Positions 5,782-9,194 of a stretch of DNA of 9,194 nucleotides are shown one piece after another. Source of the DNA: Chloroflexota bacterium (GTDB taxonomy: Bacteria; Chloroflexota; Limnocylindria; Limnocylindrales; CSP1-4); the NCBI GenBank assembly GCA_013695255.1, contig JACDAV010000409.1, positions 1 to 9,194 of the forward strand, read 5' to 3'. A model generated the notes under the pieces. That model searched no databases, had not been told where the DNA came from, and saw only the letters and a list, made by a program, of their open reading frames with translations. Position 1 is the stretch's first letter; every line of letters starts with the position of its first letter. Both the position numbers and the translations under genes were made by a program.

Positions 5782-6716
5782 CCCTCGCCGCCGCCCGGAT
5801 CACGCTCCGACTCCACCGCTTCGAGGTCCTGGCGTTCGGCGGGCTGACCCTCCTCGGCCTGGGGCTCGCCTGGCTCGTCGCCGGCCGCCTCGACGCCCTC
5901 GGCTTCGATGGGCGATGCCTCGCCCCGACGGGTCCGATCCCGGCCAGCTGCGAGGCTGCCATGAACGCCTTCTACGAGATCGTCAACAGCGAGGCCGGCA
6001 AGGTGACGCCGATCACCACGTTCGTTCCATTCCTGGCCGGGCTGCTCCTCGGCGTCCCGATCGTGGGACGCGAGCTCGAGCGCGGGACGACGCGCCTGGC
6101 CTGGGCGCTCACGCCATCGCGGATGACGTGGCTCGCCCAGCGGCTCGTGCCCGTCCTGCTGTTCGTCGCCGCCGTGGGATTGTTGAGCGGTGCGGCCGCT
6201 GACCGCCTCCTCGCGTCGACCGAGCCCGGGACGGACCCGGCGAACGCGTTCTCCCAGTTCGGCTTCCGCGGGCCCGTCCTGGCCGCCCGCGCCGTCTTCG
6301 TCTTCGGTCTCGCGCTGCTGATCGGGACGGTCATGGGCCGCGCGCTCCCGGCGCTGATCGTCGCCGGCCTGCTGGCGGTGGTGGGGATCACCGGCGGGGC
6401 CACGGTCCACGACCGGATGCTGCTGGCGGAGGCCGTCGAGCTGCCGGAGTTCCGGCCCGGCGACCGCCCGATCGACTACCGGTTCCGAGCGCCCGACGGA
6501 CGGCTGATCACCTGGGACGAGATGGAGCGGATCGACCCGCCGCCGACCCACGTCGACACGTCAGGCGACTGGCCGCGGATGCCGCAGGTGGCGCTGGGGA
6601 TCCCGGGCACGCGGTACGGCGAGGTGCAGGTGCGCGAGATCGGCGTGCTCGCCGGCGGTTCGCTCCTCGCCATCGCCGGCACCGCGCTCATCGTGCAGCG
6701 CCGCCGGCCCGGATAG
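5778..6716 (+). CDS. ABC-2 type transporter permease
   Basis: This 312-residue membrane protein is the transmembrane partner of the preceding ATPase, translated from an ATG overlapping the ATPase stop. About six helices are predicted: 17-38, 79-97, 123-142, 166-185, 188-208 and 287-306. Between helices two and three lies VGRELERGTTRLAWALTPSR (96-115), a cytoplasmic coupling-region pattern I know from actinobacterial ABC-2 permeases. The loop after helix one carries Cys48 and Cys58, which could form a disulphide outside the membrane. A second, larger extracytoplasmic loop of about 75 residues (210-285) precedes the last helix and is rich in Asp, Pro and Arg. The basic C-terminus QRRRPG stays inside. 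Only one permease gene is present, so the transporter probably works as a homodimer of permeases with two ATPases. The large loop may bind substrate, but that is inference. Confidence 0.88.
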   Translation: MTLAAARITLRLHRFEVLAFGGLTLLGLGLAWLVAGRLDALGFDGRCLAPTGPIPASCEAAMNAFYEIVNSEAGKVTPITTFVPFLAGLLLGVPIVGRELERGTTRLAWALTPSRMTWLAQRLVPVLLFVAAVGLLSGAAADRLLASTEPGTDPANAFSQFGFRGPVLAARAVFVFGLALLIGTVMGRALPALIVAGLLAVVGITGGATVHDRMLLAEAVELPEFRPGDRPIDYRFRAPDGRLITWDEMERIDPPPTHVDTSGDWPRMPQVALGIPGTRYGEVQVREIGVLAGGSLLAIAGTALIVQRRRPG

Positions 6717-6719
6717 GGC

Positions 6720-6736
6720 CGCGGGCGTGGCCCGCG
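6720..6736 (+). terminator. GC hairpin just after the permease stop
   Basis: CGCGGGC (6720-6726) pairs perfectly with GCCCGCG (6730-6736) across a 3-base loop, starting 4 bases after the permease TAG. No U-tract follows, so it is either a weak or factor-assisted terminator or an mRNA-end stabiliser. The remaining gap to the next gene (6737-6785) contains only a weak promoter-like CACAGT (6743-6748). Confidence 0.4.
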
Positions 6737-6795
6737 ACATGGCACAGTGGCGCGCAGCAGGGGGTGACCACCCGCGACCGCCACCGAGGAGACGC

Positions 6796-7737
6796 ATGCT
6801 CGACGGCCCAGGCTCGTTCGGACCGGACCGGGCCCGGGCCACGCGGTCGAGCGGCCGCGCGCCGGCGGTCGTGGGGATGGTCGCGGCGGTCGCCGGCTGG
6901 CTCGCGATCGTCCTGCTGACCGAGCCGTTCGGGCGGGAGTGGGGAACGGGACAGGACGCGCGCGCCTACTGGAGCTCGGCCCTGTCCGACCCGTACCGCT
7001 TCTCGAGCTGGGGCGAGCACGGCGCATACCTGTACTCGCCGGCCTTCCTCCAGATCGTCTCACCCCTCGCGCTCCTGCCGTGGCAGGCGTTCGTGGGCGC
7101 CTGGTGCGCCCTGTCGATCGTCGCCCTGCGTGCGCTGACCGGAAGCCGCTGGCTGGCCCTGGGCGTCGTGGTCGCGGCGATGGAGCTCGCGGGCGGCAAC
7201 ATCTCGCTCCTCCTCGCGGCCGCGATCGTCGCCGGGTTCCGGTGGCCGGCGGCGTGGGCGTTCGTGCTCCTGACCAAGGTGACGCCGGGGATCGGGCTCC
7301 TCTGGTTCGCGCTGCGCGGCGAGTGGCGGTCGCTGGCGATCGCGCTCGTCGCCACGCTGGCCGTGGTCGCAGCGTCCGTCCTCCTCCTGCCGGGGGCCTG
7401 GGGAGAGTGGCTGACGGTCCTCGGCCGCAACGCCGGCCGCGACGGAACGTGGGCGGCCGTGCCGCTGCCCCTGTGGGCACGCCTGCCGGTCGCCGCCGCG
7501 ATCGTCGCGTGGGGCGCCCGGACCGATCGTCGCTGGACGGTGCCGGTCGCGGCCATGCTGGCGCTCCCCGCGCTCTGGTACGGCAGCCTGGCCATGCTGC
7601 TGGCCGTGCTGGCCTTGCGGGGAGACGCCCCGGCGCGCCCGGCGACGAACCCGGCCGCCGGGGCGGACGCACCCGACCGCACGGGCCGTCCGGACGTCTC
7701 GGGCCCGATCACGGAGCCGTCGCCCGCGCCAGCCTGA
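6796..7737 (+). CDS. GT87-type (DUF2029) polytopic membrane glycosyltransferase
   Basis: This 313-residue protein resembles GT-C fold glycosyltransferases of family GT87, which use polyprenyl-phosphate sugars (mannose or arabinose) on the outer face of the membrane. After a short N-terminal region and helix one (about 23-42), the first outside loop carries GQDARAYW with Asp54, the likely catalytic acid. It is followed by YLYSPAFLQIVSPLALLPW (78-96), the most family-like stretch. Further landmarks are GGNISLLLAA (133-142), LLTKVTPGIGLLWFALRGEW (158-177) and roughly eight helices to about 273. The C-terminal 40 residues (275-313) are Ala/Pro/Asp-rich and probably disordered. At about 313 residues it is shorter than many members, which reach about 400. 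ATG 6796 is supported by GAGGAGA at 6786-6792; an in-frame ATG at 6739 and the earlier GTG at 6727 have no such site. It converges on the MFS gene with 6 bases between stops. The acceptor is unknown. Confidence 0.8.
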   Translation: MLDGPGSFGPDRARATRSSGRAPAVVGMVAAVAGWLAIVLLTEPFGREWGTGQDARAYWSSALSDPYRFSSWGEHGAYLYSPAFLQIVSPLALLPWQAFVGAWCALSIVALRALTGSRWLALGVVVAAMELAGGNISLLLAAAIVAGFRWPAAWAFVLLTKVTPGIGLLWFALRGEWRSLAIALVATLAVVAASVLLLPGAWGEWLTVLGRNAGRDGTWAAVPLPLWARLPVAAAIVAWGARTDRRWTVPVAAMLALPALWYGSLAMLLAVLALRGDAPARPATNPAAGADAPDRTGRPDVSGPITEPSPAPA

Positions 7738-7743
7738 CTCCCG

Positions 7744-8994
7744 CTACCGCCGCCGCTGCACCGCCACCGCGAGCGCCCCGGCCAGGGACACGAGCGCCCC
7801 GATCGCGAACGGCCCCGCCAGCCCGCCGGCGCTCACCGCGACGGCGCCGGTGGCAGGTCCGACGATCCCGGCCGCGTAGAGCGGCAGGTACACGAGGTTG
7901 AGCGTCGCCGATCGTCGCTCCGGCGGGACCTCGGTCGCGAGCACGCCAAAGATCATCGCCCCGACAGCCGCACTGGCAGCCGCGTACACGAGGGCGACGA
8001 GCGCCAGGAGCGGCACGCTGGGCGCGGCCGGCATCAGGGCAAGCGCCGCCCCTCCCGCGAGCAGGGCGGCGACGAGCACGGGCCGGAAGCCGATCCGGTC
8101 GCCCATCGCGCCGCCCAGCGGCGACACCAGCGCGCCGACCAGGGCAGCGGTGCCGGCCACCAGCGCGATCGAGCTGGTCAGTGCCTCGCCGGGTCGGACG
8201 ACCTGCTCGACGAGGATCGGCACGTACGGTCGCGACATCTGGGTGGCGAGGAACGCGACGGCGTAGATGGCGAAGATCGCGCGAACGGCGGGATCGACGA
8301 GCACGCCCCGGATCGCGCCGTAGGCGAGGCGCAAAACCGCTCCCTCCGGCACGACCGACGGGCGAATCTCGCGGGTGCCGAACGCCACCAGCCCGGCGAT
8401 GGCGACGGAGATGACGGCGGATGAGGCGAAGACGCCCGACAGCGACCAGCCGAACCCGTCGACCAGGATGCCGGCGACCGCCGGCCCGACCGCGAAGCCG
8501 ACCGGTCCCGAGGCGCCGAACACCGCGATGACCGTGCCGAGCCGGGCGCGCGGCGCCACGTCCCGGATCGCCGCCAGCATGACCCCGGTGTTGCCGAGCT
8601 GGAGCCCGATGAGCAGCAGGCTGAGGGCCAGCTGCCACGGCTCGCGGCTGAGCGCGACACCCGCGAACACGACCGCCTCGACGAGCGCGCTCCGAACGAT
8701 GACCGCCTTGCGGCTGTACTTGTCCGCCCAGACGCCCCACAGCGGCACCAGCGGCGCGCCGACGACGAAGATCAGCGACCCGAACAGCCCGACGAACGCC
8801 AGACGGTCCCCGTCCACGACGCCGAGCTGGGTGAGGTAGGTCGGCAGGAGCGCGAAGACCTGGCTGACGCCCGCGCCCTCGACCATCGACGTCAGCCAGA
8901 AGACGACCAGCAGCCGCGACCAGCCGGGTGCTCCGCCGCCCTCGACCGGCAGGCTCATCCGGCGGGGGTCGGGCGTCGTAGGGGAAGATGACAC
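7744..8994 (-). CDS. major facilitator superfamily (MFS) transporter
   Basis: This secondary transporter has about 12 helices and two homologous halves. Counting from the GTG at 8994 it has 416 residues. Motif A appears in both halves: GVWADKYSRKAV (about 87-98) between helices two and three, and GGAMGDRIGFRPVL (about 294-307). A Gly/Pro-rich helix FGASGPVGFAVGPAVAGIL (about 159-177) resembles motif C of drug-proton antiporters. It ends in a basic tail, QRRR. Substrate prediction is not possible; sugar or drug efflux are both open. Two starts are possible. ATG 8958 (12 residues later) has no Shine-Dalgarno. GTG 8994 also has none, but lies exactly 8 bases after TACGCT, matching the geometry at the kinase gene, so I prefer a leaderless GTG start. 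A longer frame runs upstream towards 9171 but overlaps the divergent gene at 9059. The added N-terminus, SSSPTTPDPRR, is polar and cytoplasmic. Confidence 0.88.
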   Translation of the reverse strand: MSSSPTTPDPRRMSLPVEGGGAPGWSRLLVVFWLTSMVEGAGVSQVFALLPTYLTQLGVVDGDRLAFVGLFGSLIFVVGAPLVPLWGVWADKYSRKAVIVRSALVEAVVFAGVALSREPWQLALSLLLIGLQLGNTGVMLAAIRDVAPRARLGTVIAVFGASGPVGFAVGPAVAGILVDGFGWSLSGVFASSAVISVAIAGLVAFGTREIRPSVVPEGAVLRLAYGAIRGVLVDPAVRAIFAIYAVAFLATQMSRPYVPILVEQVVRPGEALTSSIALVAGTAALVGALVSPLGGAMGDRIGFRPVLVAALLAGGAALALMPAAPSVPLLALVALVYAAASAAVGAMIFGVLATEVPPERRSATLNLVYLPLYAAGIVGPATGAVAVSAGGLAGPFAIGALVSLAGALAVAVQRRR

Positions 8995-9002
8995 GGCGGC
9001 AG

Positions 9003-9010
9003 AGCGTAGC
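9003..9010 (-). promoter_or_regulatory. candidate promoter -10 GCTACGCT, leaderless start of the MFS gene
   Basis: On the minus strand GCTACGCT is followed by 8 bases and then GTG at 8994. The spacing and the GCTAC core match the element before the sensor kinase gene. The 64-base divergent gap also contains a short inverted repeat, CGAGC (9021-9025) and GCTCG (9032-9036), which could serve either gene. No -35 element is evident. Confidence 0.4.
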
Positions 9011-9058
9011 GGAACGGTCCCGAGCCGTACCGCTCGGTCGCGCGCACGAGGAGAGCTG

Positions 9059-9194
9059 ATGGGCCGTCTGCTGACCCGCCTGATCGATGCCCAGGCCGCC
9101 TGGGCGCGGCCGCTCGGCGATTTCAACCACCGCTGGCTCGGTGCCGTCCTCCGCCCGCTCGGGCCGGTCAAGGACCTGCTCCACGGTCGATGGC
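9059..9194 (+). CDS. DUF2231-like membrane protein, N-terminal 45 codons (runs off window)
   Basis: ATG 9059 follows a Shine-Dalgarno GAGGAGAG (9048-9055; AGGAG ends 5 bases before the ATG) and opens a frame that stays open to the window edge. It encodes MGRLLTRLIDAQAAWARPLG and onward to PVKDLLHGRW. In DUF2231 membrane proteins I recall, a segment like LLHGRWLGHPLHPALTD leads into the first membrane helix; the window ends just at that point. The family is a predicted small membrane protein of unknown function, sometimes next to redox or oxidoreductase genes. The amphipathic N-terminal 40 residues would be cytoplasmic. The gene is divergent from the MFS gene with 64 bases between starts. Identity rests on a short match, so the family call is moderate, while the presence of a gene is well supported by codon quality and the Shine-Dalgarno. 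Confidence 0.65.
   Translation, partial: MGRLLTRLIDAQAAWARPLGDFNHRWLGAVLRPLGPVKDLLHGRW

Noticed and set aside
5187..6551. Long minus-strand open frame opposite the ABC genes
   Set aside because: Composition is low-complexity and Arg-rich, while the plus strand carries intact Walker and signature motifs.
8959..9184. Longer N-terminus for the MFS transporter
   Set aside because: It would overlap the divergent Shine-Dalgarno-preceded gene at 9059 and adds Arg/Ser-rich sequence unlike a transporter terminus.

Overview
The window is very GC-rich (roughly 70% by eye, not counted) and gene-dense. It shows no rRNA, tRNA, CRISPR array or insertion sequence. High GC, short intergenic gaps, a mix of Shine-Dalgarno and probable leaderless starts, and proteins that resemble both actinobacterial and chloroflexotal homologues suggest a soil or freshwater Chloroflexota (Limnocylindria-like) or a high-GC actinobacterial relative. 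That assignment is an inference.

Layout. (1) 3-1676, plus strand: the 3' part of an alpha/beta hydrolase gene, then a complete citrate synthase gene. (2) 1733-2152, minus strand: a small four-helix membrane protein. (3) 2267-2437, plus strand: an isolated second copy of exactly the last 56 codons and stop of the citrate synthase gene. It is 51/56 identical in protein and most base differences are synonymous. (4) 2451-4765, minus strand: a NarL/LuxR-type two-component pair. The kinase has a PDZ-like extracytoplasmic segment and a multi-helix membrane region, and the kinase and regulator genes overlap by 16 bases. (5) 4921-6716, plus strand, divergent from the kinase: an ABC-2 type ATPase and its permease, overlapping at ATGA. 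The divergent region holds two close palindromes. (6) 6796-7737, plus strand: a GT87-type membrane glycosyltransferase. (7) 7744-8994, minus strand: an MFS transporter. (8) 9059-end, plus strand: the first 45 codons of a probable DUF2231 membrane protein.

How the genes may work together. The two-component system and the ABC exporter share an upstream region of about 110-155 bases and may form a sense-and-export module. Its signal and substrate cannot be read from the sequence. The remaining genes look like independent housekeeping or envelope functions.

Most notable observations. The citrate synthase 3' remnant looks like a scar of homology-anchored allele replacement that brought in the small membrane-protein gene. 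The motif GCTACNNT lies upstream of three minus-strand genes; in two of them it sits exactly 8 bases before a start codon that has no Shine-Dalgarno, which suggests leaderless mRNAs.
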